This document shows positions 22,690 to 33,895 of a stretch of DNA of 64,000 nucleotides, in pieces. How positions within the stretch are numbered: position 1 is the stretch's first letter; every line of letters begins with the position of its first letter. The notes beneath the pieces are model-generated. The model saw nothing but the letters and a program-made list of their open reading frames with translations. It was not told the origin of the DNA and searched no databases. The position numbers were made by a program, and so were the translations under genes. The DNA is taken from contig JAHQIY010000007.1 in NCBI GenBank assembly GCA_019054805.1, forward strand, positions 4,903,501 through 4,967,500. The letters are read 5' to 3'. Origin of the DNA: Brachionus manjavacas. Lineage: Eukaryota; Rotifera; Eurotatoria; Ploima; Brachionidae.

Positions 22690-22926
22690 ATGAGGATAAC
22701 AGTAAAGTTATTTAGCAAACCCATTGAGTTGGAAGTCAATCAAAACAATACAATTTTTGATGTCAAGAATATGATAAAAAAAACCGAAAACATAGATATC
22801 GACTATCAGCGTCTTGTTTATTTGAAAAAGCCACTTGAGGACGATAACAAAACACTGTATGATTACAAGATTAAAAACAATGCTGTGATGTATTTGATGA
22901 TTAGACTTTTTGTTAAACGTGATTAA
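22690..22926 (+). CDS. Diverged ubiquitin-like protein lacking Gly-Gly end
   Basis: A 78-residue single-exon frame that aligns along its whole length with ubiquitin/NEDD8: MRITVK start, IELEV at 12-16, TIFDVKNMI at 21-29, DYQRLVYLKKPLEDD at 39-53, KTLYDYKI at 54-61 and a final IRLFVKRD. By eye about a third of positions match ubiquitin, including the TI..VK, QRL, LED and TL.DY signatures of the beta-grasp fold. The C-terminus lacks the RGG end, so as written it cannot be conjugated by the usual E1/E2 route. Likely a type of fixed ubiquitin-like domain protein or a decayed processed copy. The frame is intact, AATAAA follows at 22970-22975, and a possible leader intron acceptor lies just upstream, which favours a living gene. 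Two lysines and the acidic loop replace the usual K48 environment (LKKPLEDD). Confidence 0.75.
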   Translation: MRITVKLFSKPIELEVNQNNTIFDVKNMIKKTENIDIDYQRLVYLKKPLEDDNKTLYDYKIKNNAVMYLMIRLFVKRD

Positions 22927-23908
22927 AATTTTATCTCTAGAAAATATTATCAATTTTGTAAAATTTATAAATAAAAATAATCAAAATTTAGTTTTTTATT
23001 TTTTTGTCTATTTATTGATAAAATTATGCACATAATTTAATTAGTTGTAATTTTTATGAAAAAAAATTAATTTGAAGTTAGTTAATTAACAATTTAAACA
23101 AAAATAATAGAATTATTTGCTGAATAAATCTTTTCCAATTATTTTCCAACTTCATTTTAAAGCTATATATCATTTAAATATTTTTTGATATAAAACTTGT
23201 TTGAACTAAAAAGTACTATCTAATTTTTCTACATACTTTTAAAATTCATTATATTAAATGTATCACATGTTAAATTTCAAAATTTTCTGAATTTTTCTTT
23301 TCTAATCATACATTTTCAGATTTTTTTTTTAATCGACACCGAGAATAGTGCAATTTATGAAAAAAAAATTTAGAATAATTTTTTTTTTAAATAATAAATT
23401 AATTTATTTAAATTTCAATAAAAACTGTTCATTCCTAAAAATTAGAAAATGGAAAATTGATGTATAAAGATATTTTATTCCTCAGATTAATTTTTATGCA
23501 TAAATTTATGAACCTAACACATATTTGTTTAAATTGTTTAAATCATATTTTTAAAATTATTTCAAATATTTCATTATATTAATTATGTGCATAAAATATT
23601 AATACTTTAAATCTTAAATAAAAACAGCAATTAATTTTTTTAAACAAAATACTATTACTCCAAAAACTTAAGAAAATTTCTGGTTAATATAAAATAAGTA
23701 ACAATTCAGTTAAAAACTCTTTTGGTAAAACAGTTAAATTTTTTTAAAAGATTTACAGTTTTTTAAAATGAGGATATAGAGGTGACCGATCGGTCATAAT
23801 GTTTATTAATTTTCATAATTTGTTGAAGTAATTAAACTAAATACTTAGTTGGTCTCGGCTGTTATTGCAAATACGATGAGAACACAAATTACATGGACAC
23901 AAAATTTA
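22927..23908. other. AT-rich spacer, no gene seen
   Basis: Apart from the polyadenylation signal at 22970-22975 I see only low-complexity AT sequence up to the Tc1 element boundary. Confidence 0.45.
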
Positions 23909-23910
23909 TA

Positions 23911-25369
23911 CAGTATGTCTAGAAAGTTTAGAACATTACTATAAAATTTATAAAAAAAATTTAGGGAGTAAAAATCTAAAATTATAATATATTTACATTT
24001 AATGTTAACTATACCATCTTAAAGATAATTTTATTAGCTTACTTTTGATATATAGATTGTTCAAAAAAAAATTTCTGAACACTCCAGACAGAACCCATTT
24101 AAAAAAAAACAGATAAAATTGAAAAAAAAATTAAGTCTACAAAGTTTAGAACAATTATTTTATCCTAAAATTTTACTACACCTTGACAACCCCTCGGCCA
24201 TTTTTTTTTTCACACAATGCTTGGAATGTCTTTTCATACTGTTTGCTTGCACTTTTTACGTTTGATTTATTTAAATTGAGTTGTACTATTTTGGCGTTTT
24301 TTCCATAAAAATGGGCAAAAAAAAAGTATCTGAGGCTCAAAGGTGGTAAATAATTGGTCTATTGAAGGATAAGAAATAGCTGATCTAGTAGGAGTTTCAA
24401 GAAAATGTGTGATTACAACAAAGCGCAACTATGAGAAGACATCCGTGGTCAAAGAATTACCAAGGTCTGGTAGATCCCGAAAGCTTACCGGTCGAGATAA
24501 GTCGTACATTTTTAGAAAGGTCAGAATCAATCCTACAACAAGCTATAGACAGCTAGCCTCTGATTTTAGTTCTAAATTTCCAAATGTTACTGTTAGTAAA
24601 GACACTGTAAGAAAAGTTATATTAAACAAAAAAATACAGTCGTATACTGCAATAAAAGTACCTCTTTTGACTGTATTGGATCGATCGAAAAGGCTGCAAA
24701 GAACGACAAAGATGGACTGTTAATGACTGGTCAAAAGTTGTTTTTAGTGACGAGTCTAATTCCGAAGTATTAAACAGAAAATCTAGAGTGTTTGTAAGAC
24801 GTTTTGCAAACGAAAAGTATCACCCCAAGTTTTGTTTATCAAAGTTACAAAATGGTGGAGGTTCGGTTGGTATTTGGGGATGTATTTATTATAAAGGTAC
24901 TGGATGCTGCTCCATTTATACAGGCAGAATTAATAAATTTGTGTACATGGACACTCTGAAAAATAACTTATTACCATCAGCCGAGATATTTTTTGATCAG
25001 AGTCAAGACAGGATTTTTCAGCAGGATGGCGCTAGTGCACATACTGCTCATTCCGTTCGAGATTGGTTTAAAAAAAAAATAACAGTTCTCCCCTGGTGCC
25101 CAAGATCACCTGATCTCAATCCAATAGAGAATTTATGGTCATATATTGACCACAAAATGGTCAATACAAAAATTACGTCAGTAGAGCATTTAAAAAGCGT
25201 TTTTTTTGATGAATGGTTGAAAGTTCCTAGTGGAGTAGTAAAAAACATGATTTATTTAAATAAATTTAAAAAAAAAATATCTTTTTATATTTTTATTTAG
25301 CCGCACGGCTTTCAAGAAAAAAACATTGTATGAAAAAATTTAAATGTTCTAAATTTTCTATACATACTG
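23911..25369 (+). mobile_element. Tc1/mariner transposon, broken, both ends present
   Basis: Ends are CAGTATGTCTAGAAAGTTTA at 23911 and its inverted counterpart finishing at 25369 (CAGTATGTATAGAAAATTTA on -), flanked by the TA target duplication at 23909-23910 and 25370-25371. A second, internal copy of the left end (GTCTACAAAGTTTAGAACAA) lies at about 24136, giving the left half of an IR/DR arrangement. No inner copy was seen on the right. Confidence 0.92.
24311..25300 (+). pseudogene. Tc1/mariner transposase, broken
   Basis: Starts MGKKKVSEAQRW and continues through a decayed helix-turn-helix (ADLVGVSRKCVI in part), a second DNA-binding helix set (GRSRKLTGRDKSYI, then TTSYRQLAS and VSKDTVRKVI) and the catalytic domain. 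Visible DDE parts are VVFSDES (first Asp), FQQDGASAHTAHSVRDWF (second Asp) and SPDLNPIENLW (Glu), the last two acids separated by 33 residues by my count, near the DD34E spacing. Stops occur near 24347 and 24377 and the frame changes twice around 24690-24720, so it cannot make a whole protein. The second half, about 24715-25300, is open. Confidence 0.9.
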
Positions 25370-25371
25370 TA

Positions 25372-26504
25372 TCAAGTTGGTTTTTATTTTTATAATTATG
25401 TGGCAAAATTATTTATGATACCATTGTAAATAAAAAGGGGAAATAATTAATAAAGTTAATGATTTTGTTTAATTTTTTGATTTTAAACCAGCAGCAAAAA
25501 CAAAAAAATCGAAAATATAATTTTTAAATTAAAATTAAAATTTTTAATGAATCGCTTTTGTTGGTTTTTTGAAAGTTCATTGAAGATGCTGCTGATAATC
25601 AAAAATTTCGTTGAAATTTGTAGCGAGGAAATTATTTATCAATTTTTTTGATTTTTCACAAAAGAAAAAAAAATTGAATTTTTAAAAGAGAAATACTTTA
25701 TTTTATCTATTTTTAACTCTAATGGAAATATGATTTAATTAAATTAACATTAATAAATGATTTATTGTATTGTACATTTAGTTTTTGAGAACCTCATATT
25801 CATCTCATTAAGTAAATAAATAAAATTAAAAAAAAAAAGGTATCAAAAAAATATCTGATTTTCAAATCTGTAGACAAATATTTAATAAAAAACAATTAAC
25901 ATTAAATTTTTTAAATATTTACAGATTGAAATTATAAAATTTTATCTTTTTATCATCTTCCTTTTTGAAAATTTAAAATTCGAGATTAAATAATTATTTT
26001 ACTCTTGGAATTTAAAAAGTTTAGTAATTATTATTCATTTTTCTATTTTATTTTATTTTATTAAGCGAATTTTTTAAAGCAAAATCGAATAAATAAAATT
26101 AAAAAATGAAAACATTTGTTTTAAATTTTCTATTTTGTTGTAATATTTTTAACGTGATCAAAATAATTTTTTTTTAAAAAAGCGTTAAATATTTAATAGA
26201 ATGATTAATTTGCTGGATATTTTTAAAAAATTTTTGTCTTTAAAATTCTATATTTTAAAATAATTACAATTTCTGGTAAATAACTAAGAAATACACTTAA
26301 AAAATTTCTAACTTTTTTCTAAAGAATAAAAAGTTATATAACGCTTAAAACATTATTCAATAAAAACTACCTTTGTGTATTCCAAAATGAAAAATAACTG
26401 AAAAAAATTTTCAATTTTTTTAATTCAACATTCAATTTTATTTATTTAAGTAATTTTAAAATTAACCATAAAATAACCAAATTTATGGCTAATTCTGTTT
26501 TCTG
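25372..26504. other. AT-rich spacer upstream of protease gene
   Basis: No coding frame or repeat recognised over about 1.1 kb; promoter elements could not be picked out in this composition. Confidence 0.4.
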
Positions 26505-29500
26505 ATGCCTTCCAAAAAAACTCCCAACAAAGCCAGAGAGTCTGATTTTTATTTCCAGACTAATTCTGATATTTTTCCAACAAATCAAACCATAACACCA
26601 GTTTCGAACTCAGAATTTTCACGATGTGTTAAAGAAAAATTAAAAAGAAAAAAATTGCTAGTTGTTTCAATCATAATTTTTATTCTTGTTGCTTTGATTG
26701 CCATTTGTTCTGTTATTATAGGTAAATATAATAATTTTTATAAATTTTGATTTTTTTTGTAAATAAGATTTTTTTGATTATTTTAGAAAATACTTGAAAT
26801 TAACATTTAGTGGTAGTTTCGACCTAGGTTTAACATAGAATTCTTGAATTATACAGGTTTTAAGATTTTTTTTTATTTTTACAGTATCCCCTTGATAAGA
26901 GATCGATGCAATTAGATTCGAGTTCCATGTTAGATTAAATTTGATAAAATAATAATAATAATATAAGTTACAACAAGCTAGCAAGCTAGGCTTGCGAAGA
27001 AGGGAAACAGTAGGATCCCATCTATGGTAACTGTGGTTTGTAATAATAACAATAACAATATAAAAAAAAAAAAAAAAAAATTTTTTTTCTCTTTTTTCCT
27101 TTTCTTTTTTTTTCTATTCCGATCTTCTGGAATGACCCATTCCTTTTCTAGTTGCTAAGCCTTCCCACCATGCTAAGCCTTCCCACCATGCTAAGCCTTC
27201 CCACCTGTGTTTAGAGCATAGTCGCTTCCAGCTCTACCTTCATCACAACAAAAGATTGTTCTTCGTTAGGTCACCATTCTCTCGTATCGATTCTACCGAG
27301 CCTCATGACTTCATCCATGGTAGGTTTCTCCTTACGTCTGTACTTATCCAGTCTGTTCTTGAATTGGTTGACGGATATGGATTGAACGATCTCTTGGGGA
27401 AGGGCGTTCCATGGCATAGTCACTCTATAAGTGAAAAAGTGCTCTCTTAGTTGGCTGTTGGCTGGAATTGGTCGGACAAAGCTGTGCTGGTTGGAGCTTC
27501 TTCTTGTTCTACCGTTGACTTTGACATACAGGGCTTCATATGCCAGTTTACAATGTTGGTGCCTGTATAACATTTATAGAATTGAATAAGATCACCTCTA
27601 GTCCTCCTGTCCTCCAGGGAGGTCAGATTTAGTTTCATCAGTCTCTCACTGTAGTCAAGATTTTTAAACTGTTTGACCAATTTGGTAGCTCTCCTTTGGA
27701 CATTCTCTATGGAGGTGATGTCTCTCCTTAGATGTGGTGACCAGGCCACAGCGGCGTATTCAAGATGTGGGCGGACAAAGGTGGTGTAGAGGGTTCTGAA
27801 GATGGTCGGTGTCCAGCATTTAAATGTCTTTCTAAGGATACTTAGTGCTCTTGTTGCTTTTGACACCGCATTCGATATCTGGTTCTCCGATTTCAAGTTG
27901 CAAGTTTTAATAAAAGGTGCAAGTTTAAATCTAATATTCGAGAAGTTAGAAGGTTTAAAAAGATATGGACTCATTTGGATATTTAAAAAAAATAAAGCTA
28001 TGAAGATATACAAAAGTTAAAAATTTTCTTTAAATTTTATTAATTAATTCCATTAATTAATTTGATATTCAATTTCTTTTTTATCTGCAAAAATTTGTAT
28101 TAATTAGTTTTTTCTAAGAATTTTATTTTTAATCCTGATCCCTTTTTTTAGCACTGTAATTCGAGAACAAATAATGCGTCTTTGAACCCCAAAATCCGGT
28201 TCCAATTTTTAAGTAAAGCTGTGACATTTGCTTTCATTACCCTTTCCTTATTTTCTTACAAGATTCTTGCAAGATAAAGGAGATAGTTTTAGGGATCTTT
28301 TCAGTTTCCTTTAAGTTTAATTTAATTTAATTTTTCAAATTAAACTAGTAAATCATTTGCTAGATTATTAAAGTCAATTATTAAAATAAAGTAAACAAAT
28401 TGTTTATTTACGTTATAAAGACTTTATTGATCTAAAAAGAAAACCGGGCCCGGTTGTCGTCGTAGACTGAACAACGGGCGGAAATATAAAACACATTATA
28501 CATATAAAAGAAATATGAATGAAATTGAAATAAATAAAATAAATAAACATGCAATATAAATATGAAATACGAGTGCATGCAACTGATCAGCGAACCGGGT
28601 AAATACACAGTGATGTCCTCATCACAATTATATTTTTTTATCAATATATTCTAGTTGCTTTTCAAAATACAAGTTCAGTTTGCAAATTTTCGCAATAAAA
28701 AAAATTTTGTAATACGTTTTTTATTAGTAAACATTTTTTGTAAGATTTGAATATTCGTAAAGCAAAAAATAGTTGACGCGATTATTAAAAAAAAAAGATT
28801 TTAAAATTTAGAAAATTTTAGTTAAAAAATATAATCGTTTAATTTCATTAACCATTTGGCAGTATCTAATGCAAAAAATTTAAGAAGAAAACAGGTTTCA
28901 TATAGAATCGATGCTAAATTCTAATTTTTTTAAAGAAATATTTCTGACATAATTGATTAAAGATTATTTGAAAACTTCAATCACTGTACTTTTATTCAAA
29001 AAATGTTTTCTATTGTATTATTTTTTGAGCAACTTTATAGAAATTACTCAAAAAATAAAATAAAATTCGAAATAGACATTTTAACCTGTAATCGAATATA
29101 TTTAAACAAATTTTTGAGTCGTTTTTGAAGAGTTTTGATCCAAAAAACATACAATAATTCAGACTATACGAAAAATTAGATTTGTAATAAAGGTTCGCTT
29201 TATTACAAATTTTTGGAAATTTAGAGAAAATTTCCTGAGCTTTCCAAACATGTGTATAGTTTTTTCCTGGATGTTTTGTTCATCTTCGTAAGAAAATGTT
29301 TCGTGGATGACAAAAAAAGGCAAAAGATGCAAGTACAAAAATAAGATTAGATTTATTTAAATTTATTAGATTTTTTTCTTTATTTAAATATTTTAGATAT
29401 CGTCTGTATTTTATTTAAATTAATCAAACAAAAAATATATAATATTACAATTAAAATAATTTTTTTTAATTAATATAAAAATTTTATAAACAAAGTGATT

Positions 29501-32500
29501 GCTAGATTTTTACGACATGTCATCATATCAGAATATTCAGAATAAAAATAAAGTGTGTTCAGAAAATTTTAAAAATTAGGGAATCAGTGTTTTTGTAGGC
29601 TCAATCTTTTACCCTCTAAAATACTCCTAATTTTGCTTTTATTTGTAGAATAGTCCATTTTAAATTAAAATTTGAATTAATTTAAATTAAATATTTTTTA
29701 AGTAATTGTAATAAGATATGGAGATTTTCAATCGAAAATAATCAAAACTAACCATTTAATAACCAGTAAGTATCTAAAGCATAAATATAAAAGTTAATTT
29801 TTACAAAAAAATAAAAAAGCATCAACTTGGACTTCTCGAAATCCTTCTATAAGTACAAATAGCAAAACCAAATGCAATGTAGGATTTGTCCAACCATATT
29901 GTGATGGTAAAAATTTTTAAATAATTTTTTATTTATTTTTTTGTCTTCTAAAGAGTGTGGTTTGCACTTTGCTCAGCCCAACTTAAAGATAGTTGGTGGA
30001 CAAGAAGCTAAACCACATAGTTGGCCATCAATTGTTTTGATTAAGTTCAGCTATAAATTCTCGTTGAGTTTTTCCGATCAAATTTTTAATTACAACTATG
30101 AAATAAGCTGTGGTGGAACCGTTCTAAACCGCGATACAATTTTAACTGCTGCTCACTGTATAGTCACCGATGTAATGTATTCTTTTGATGGGAGATTAAA
30201 AAAATTCAAAGTAAAACCGAATCAGTTCTACGAAACTTATGAATCAATGTATACCGTGTATTTGGGATTGCATTCCAAATTAAACTTCTCAAGTTCCCAA
30301 GTTATTGTTTCCAATGTTTCAAATTTTTTTCGTGTAAGTTTTTTATTTAAGTTTTTATTTAAATTTCGACGATAAAAAAATTAAAGTTAAACAAAAAAGT
30401 TAAATCCAGTAAGATTAATATGAAAGATTTTCCCTGCGAATTTTGCATCAGGATTTCAGAATTTTTACTTATTTAAATCTGGAAGAATTGTTACTAAAAA
30501 TAGAAATTTGGTATGAAAATGGAAATGTTAAATAAATCTTTAAGATTTTTCTCTACAACTTACGTTTCCCATATTATATTAGATTTAAAACTCAAAAGAG
30601 CGTGTAATGTTTGCATTAGTACCCTTGGGCCCGTCTGAAGCAGCGAGCATGCTCCTTGTTAACTAAAACGCTCATGGTTAAGTTAATCAACTTTCCAGTG
30701 AAATCGACAAAGATGTAGCTATATGACAGAGCGTTGTGTCTTTTTTTAAGTTTTATAAATTTTTAGATATAAAATTTAGAAAATTCTATTTTTTGAAAAA
30801 TTTTTTTGATATCATTTTCAAAGACAATTTTTTACTATCAAGAATAATTTTGAGTTTAAATTGTTTGATGGTCTGACAAGTATCGGTCCGTATCGTATTT
30901 ATTATTTTTTTTAAATCTAGCTATTTGAATATGTCTTAATCCATTTTTTAGATTACATAATATATATTAATATTTTTACAACTTAAAAATAAATTTCAAT
31001 TAAAAAATTAAGAAAAGAAAAAAACAATTGAATTCATTGAAATTCATTCATTCAAGTTTTTCTTACAAGAAATGTTGTTTGTACAGTAAGTCACAAAAAG
31101 TTAGAATCAAGTTGAAAAAAATAAAAATATTGTTTTTTTTGCAATTAAAAAAATCGTTAACTATGAATTTTTTTCAAATAATAGCTCTTTAAAGTAAGAC
31201 TACCTAAAAATCTGACAAAATAGAAAAAAAATAGGTAAAAATAAAATAACTGATCAACAGAGATTGCAAATCGTATGTTTTTTGAAAAATCAGTCAAAGA
31301 CTGAAAGAGAAATAGCCGAGTTAACCAAATAATGAACAAAAAAACAATCAAGTAGAAAAAAAAAATTTATTCTTACTTTTTGTGACATACTGTACAGAAA
31401 TATTCATTAAATCATTTAATCAACACTTATAAAAAAAAATTTTAAAATAAATTTTTAATAAGAATTTTTTTCCTGATATTAGCTGATGTGACAAGTTAAT
31501 TTCCGGCACTGTATTCAAATATTTTATTTTAATTTCTTTAACCTTAAATTCAGATTTATTTGAATTTGTTTTGGAAATCTCATGCTTGATTCTTTGCTAA
31601 ACTTTTTGACTATTGCTAGACTTGAACTTAACATGTTCTGACCAAGCCAAACAGTTTCTGTAAATTAATTAATATAAAAAAAAATTTAATATTTCTCTTA
31701 TTTTTATATATTCGTAATTCTCGTATTTTTATTTGAAAAAAAATTTACTTCCAAAATTAAATTCATTCTTAATTTGAACAAAAAGTTCAAGTTAATTACA
31801 TATTTGAATATCAAATTTTTCATTTGAATTAAAAATAAGAACGATTTTGTATTTAAAAGTTTAGCTTTTTCTCATATTATTATTTTTGATCAATTTAAAT
31901 TTAGAAAAATCTAAAATCAAGTTTAAAAAACAAAATTGTTTTTTTATTTAGCATCCAAAATATGACGAATATCATACATTAAACGACATCGCCATAATAA
32001 AACTGAATAGTAAGATAGAGTTTAATAATTTCATTCAACCAGCATGCTTACCCCTCAATGATCATCATACTTCAAACATTGATATCGATGCATGGACTGC
32101 AGGCTGGGGCAAGCTTAGTTTCAATGGTGTTCCATCTGAAACCCTGCAAAATGTTAAGCTTAAAATATATGATAGTTCAAAGTGTAATCTAGTATCTTCA
32201 AAAAAAGATTGGCGAACACAGATTTGTGCAGGTATTTCATAATAAAAATATTTCTAATTAAATATTATGATACATTTTAAAGGAGAATATGATGGAGGAA
32301 AAGATACCTGTCAGGGAGATTCGGGAGGACCATTATATGTCAAAGATACCATAGGTGGAAGAGAAAAATTCGTAGCTGTTGGAATAACGTCCTATGGCAT
32401 TGGATGTGCTCAGCAAAGATACCCGGGGTATGTTCGATTAAAAATTAAAGATTAAAAATTTTTATGTTTCTTAAACAAGAATTTATACAAAGATAAGCTT

Positions 32501-32534
32501 TTACCTTGATTGGATACAAAAATTCATGGTTTGA
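26505..32534 (+). CDS. Type II transmembrane trypsin-like serine protease, six exons
   Basis: Exons by GT-AG reading: 26505-26721, 29820-29906, 29954-30333, 31952-32231, 32283-32427 and 32480-32534. Phases close exactly to 387 residues. Residues 1-50 are cytoplasmic and basic near the membrane (KRKK), 51-72 form one membrane anchor, and about 73-101 a short stem with two Cys. The S1 domain starts at the activation site K113/IVGG. Catalytic H169 (TAAHC), D240 (NDIAIIKL) and S335 (GDSGGP) are all present. D329 six residues before the Ser predicts cleavage after Arg/Lys. C103 can pair with the Cys in QPACLP to hold the stem to the activated protease. The usual disulfide 136-201 (chymotrypsin numbering) is missing on both sides. 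AATAAA at 32569-32574. The joins of exons 1 and 2 across a 3-kb intron are the least certain part. No orthologue name is justified. Confidence 0.85.
26945..27950 (-). mobile_element. CR1-like LINE 3' part, antisense in intron
   Basis: On - it reads the end of RT and the C-terminal region: [72 protein letters not shown], then after a frame change [19 protein letters not shown] and [11 protein letters not shown], with a stop at 27271. The 3' region holds a three-fold tandem of an 18-base unit (CTAAGCCTTCCCACCATG on +, 27164-27210) and ends in AAT/AAC-type runs at 27042-27062 and 26947-26962. Truncated at its 5' end. Confidence 0.85.
27164..27212 (-). repeat. Triple 18-bp tandem repeat in LINE 3' region
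   Basis: The + strand unit CTAAGCCTTCCCACCATG is repeated twice exactly and a third time with its end changed (CCACCTGT). It lies in the 3' untranslated part of the antisense LINE. Confidence 0.85.
29820..30333 (+). CDS. Protease exons 2-3: stem, activation site, catalytic His
   Basis: Exon 2 (29820-29906) codes [12 protein letters not shown] and a Cys-containing stem ending QPYCD. Exon 3 (29954-30333) begins in phase 1 (ECGLHF), includes the cleavage site LK/IVGGQEA and the Cys42-Cys58 pair around the catalytic His ([18 protein letters not shown]), and ends at GTAAGT after FFR. A long loop is inserted before the first Cys ([20 protein letters not shown]). Confidence 0.85.
31084..31392 (+). 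mobile_element. Internally deleted Tc1/mariner element (309 bp)
   Basis: Ends CAGTAAGTCACAAAAAGTTA and the inverted partner (CAGTATGTCACAAAAAGTAA on -) with TA on both sides (31082-31083 and 31393-31394). Inside, a frame reads [15 protein letters not shown] followed by [12 protein letters not shown], which is the first helix-turn-helix of a Tc1-type transposase. The rest of the transposase is gone. Its termini resemble those of the element at 23911-25369. Confidence 0.85.
31460..31511 (+). mobile_element. Right end of GATATCA/TTCCGGCACTG element
   Basis: CCTGATATTAGCTGATGTGA followed by CAAGTTAATTTCCGGCACTG matches the right end of the element at 47623-48914 almost base for base, and is followed by TA. 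The left end is not present. Confidence 0.8.
31952..32534 (+). CDS. Protease exons 4-6: catalytic Asp and Ser, C-terminus
   Basis: Exon 4 (31952-32231) has [12 protein letters not shown] (catalytic Asp), QPACLP and AWTAGWGKL. Exon 5 (32283-32427) has [14 protein letters not shown] (specificity Asp and catalytic Ser) and TSYGIGC. Exon 6 (32480-32534) codes the closing helix [15 protein letters not shown]. Introns are short (51 and 52 bases). A standard reading would have Cys at AWTAGWG and GGPLYV; both are absent together. Confidence 0.9.
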
Positions 32535-33085
32535 AGCACCCATTTTTAAGTTCTACTCAATTTAAAATAATAAATGAGAGAAATTTAAAGAATTTATTTA
32601 TTTAAAGAATTTATTTTCAAAAATTAAATAAATAGGCAAATTGAAGTTTGATTTCAAAATAAAAAGATCAAAAATATAAAATGTAACATTTTTTTTAATA
32701 ATATAGAGATAATAATTTTTTTCATATAATAAAATTTTAAAAATATCCTGTATTCTTAATTGATTTTAATAAAAACTTTCAAAGCGAAAACATTTAATGA
32801 TCTTTTGATGATCTCCAATGTTTAGATAAAAATTACTCTTTTCTTAAAATTTTTAAGTCAAATCTAATGAGATATTTCTAAAAAAAAAGAGAAATAAAAG
32901 TCAAGCAAAAACTTTGAATTACTTTTTTTTGAAAACATGACAACTCTTCTTTTGAGAATTTTTTATGAAGGTTACTCATTTATCTGATTATATTTTGGAA
33001 TTTTGTACTCGGAAATTACTTTAAATCACGCCAAATATTTTCTATCGTGTGTTTTGTTTAATTTTTTTCATTTATAAGTGAATAA
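32535..33085. other. 3' flank of protease gene
   Basis: Polyadenylation signal AATAAA at 32569-32574, 35 bases after the stop; then AT-rich sequence without a gene. Confidence 0.55.
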
Positions 33086-33089
33086 TTAA

Positions 33090-33380
33090 TAAATTACCTT
33101 ATATTTAAACAAAATTTACCAAAGTCTGTTAAAGTGTCATAAAAAAGGTAAATTCGATAATATTCGATTATGTTTTAAAAAAGGGAAAAGAAGCTAAATA
33201 GGAAAAAATTATTTAAAAAATAAGCTGCAAAATATTTAACTTCTAATTTAAGGTTAAAGATACAAAAAAACTAAGAGGACCCCTTTGTTAAATGTAGAAC
33301 TGAATTCTAAAATATGCTTAGTTCTTCGGGAACAGCTAATTTTATTTTTAAGTATTTAATAATTAGTAGTTAAAATATTG
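33090..33380. repeat. Dispersed AT-rich repeat, copy 2
   Basis: Collinear with 2830-3030 (see there) and continues with CAGCTAATTTTATTTTTAAG and TAGTAGTTAAAATATT, which also occurs at about 57436-57495. No coding content. Confidence 0.5.
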
Positions 33381-33694
33381 TGTATAATTGTTTTTTTAGA
33401 AGCAAAATTAATTGATTAGCAGATAATTTTTTTTTCAATAGATTTTCAAGGAAATTTGGAAATTAAACAAATCCCGTGTAAAATAATTTACACTTAGTTA
33501 GTTAATTATGACTGAAAATAAAAATAATTAATTCAAACTTTTAAATGAATTATTTATACCTTTGATTACTTATAAATGATAAACATTTTTTTGGTGTTAA
33601 GTTTTTGGAACTTAAATACAGCCTAAAATTTTTTGGGTATTTCTTTCTTTATAATAAAATTCTAATTTAAAATATTTTCTAAAATAAAAAAGGT

Positions 33695-33895
33695 TAAATT
33701 ACCTCCTAAATCACCAGACTTAAATCCGATCGAGATGGTTTGGAACGAATTAAAATAGTTTATTTTATCTCAAGAAGTAAAAAATGAAGATGAGGTCATT
33801 GAAGCTATATTTAAGTCCCAAAAAACTTTAATATCAAAAAAATGTTTATCATATATAAGTCATTTAAAAAAGGTATTTTTAGTGACATGGAATAA
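33695..33895 (+). pseudogene. Tc1/mariner transposase C-terminal remnant 2
   Basis: Reads LPPKSPDLNPIEMVWNELK, a stop, then FILSQEVKNEDEVIEAIF and SYISHLKKV. It is the same part of the protein as the piece at 11587-11770 and aligns to it through to the final LKKV, so both come from one family. Flanks are AT-rich with no clear ends. Confidence 0.8.

Larger units (their letters stand above)
26722..29819 (+). other. Intron 1 of protease gene with LINE insertion
   Basis: Donor GTAAATA after codon phase 1, acceptor AAAAAAG before CATCAACTTGG. Contains the antisense LINE at 26945-27950, a 12-bp palindrome ACCGGGCCCGGT at 28443-28454 inside a higher-GC patch (28430-28640), and otherwise AT-rich sequence. 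Confidence 0.6.
30334..31951 (+). other. Intron 3 of protease gene with two DNA-element remnants
   Basis: Donor GTAAGT after FFR and acceptor TTTATTTAG before HPKYDEY. Holds the Tc1 deletion derivative at 31084-31392 and the worn right end of a second family at 31460-31511. A higher-GC patch at 30590-30730 is unassigned. Confidence 0.7.

Noticed and set aside
27802-28020. 72-residue frame on +
   Set aside because: Antisense to the LINE coding region on -; no independent support.
28432-28644. 70-residue frame on - and ACCGGGCCCGGT palindrome
   Set aside because: Unusual GC for the region, but no domain and no second copy; kept only as a note in the intron entry.
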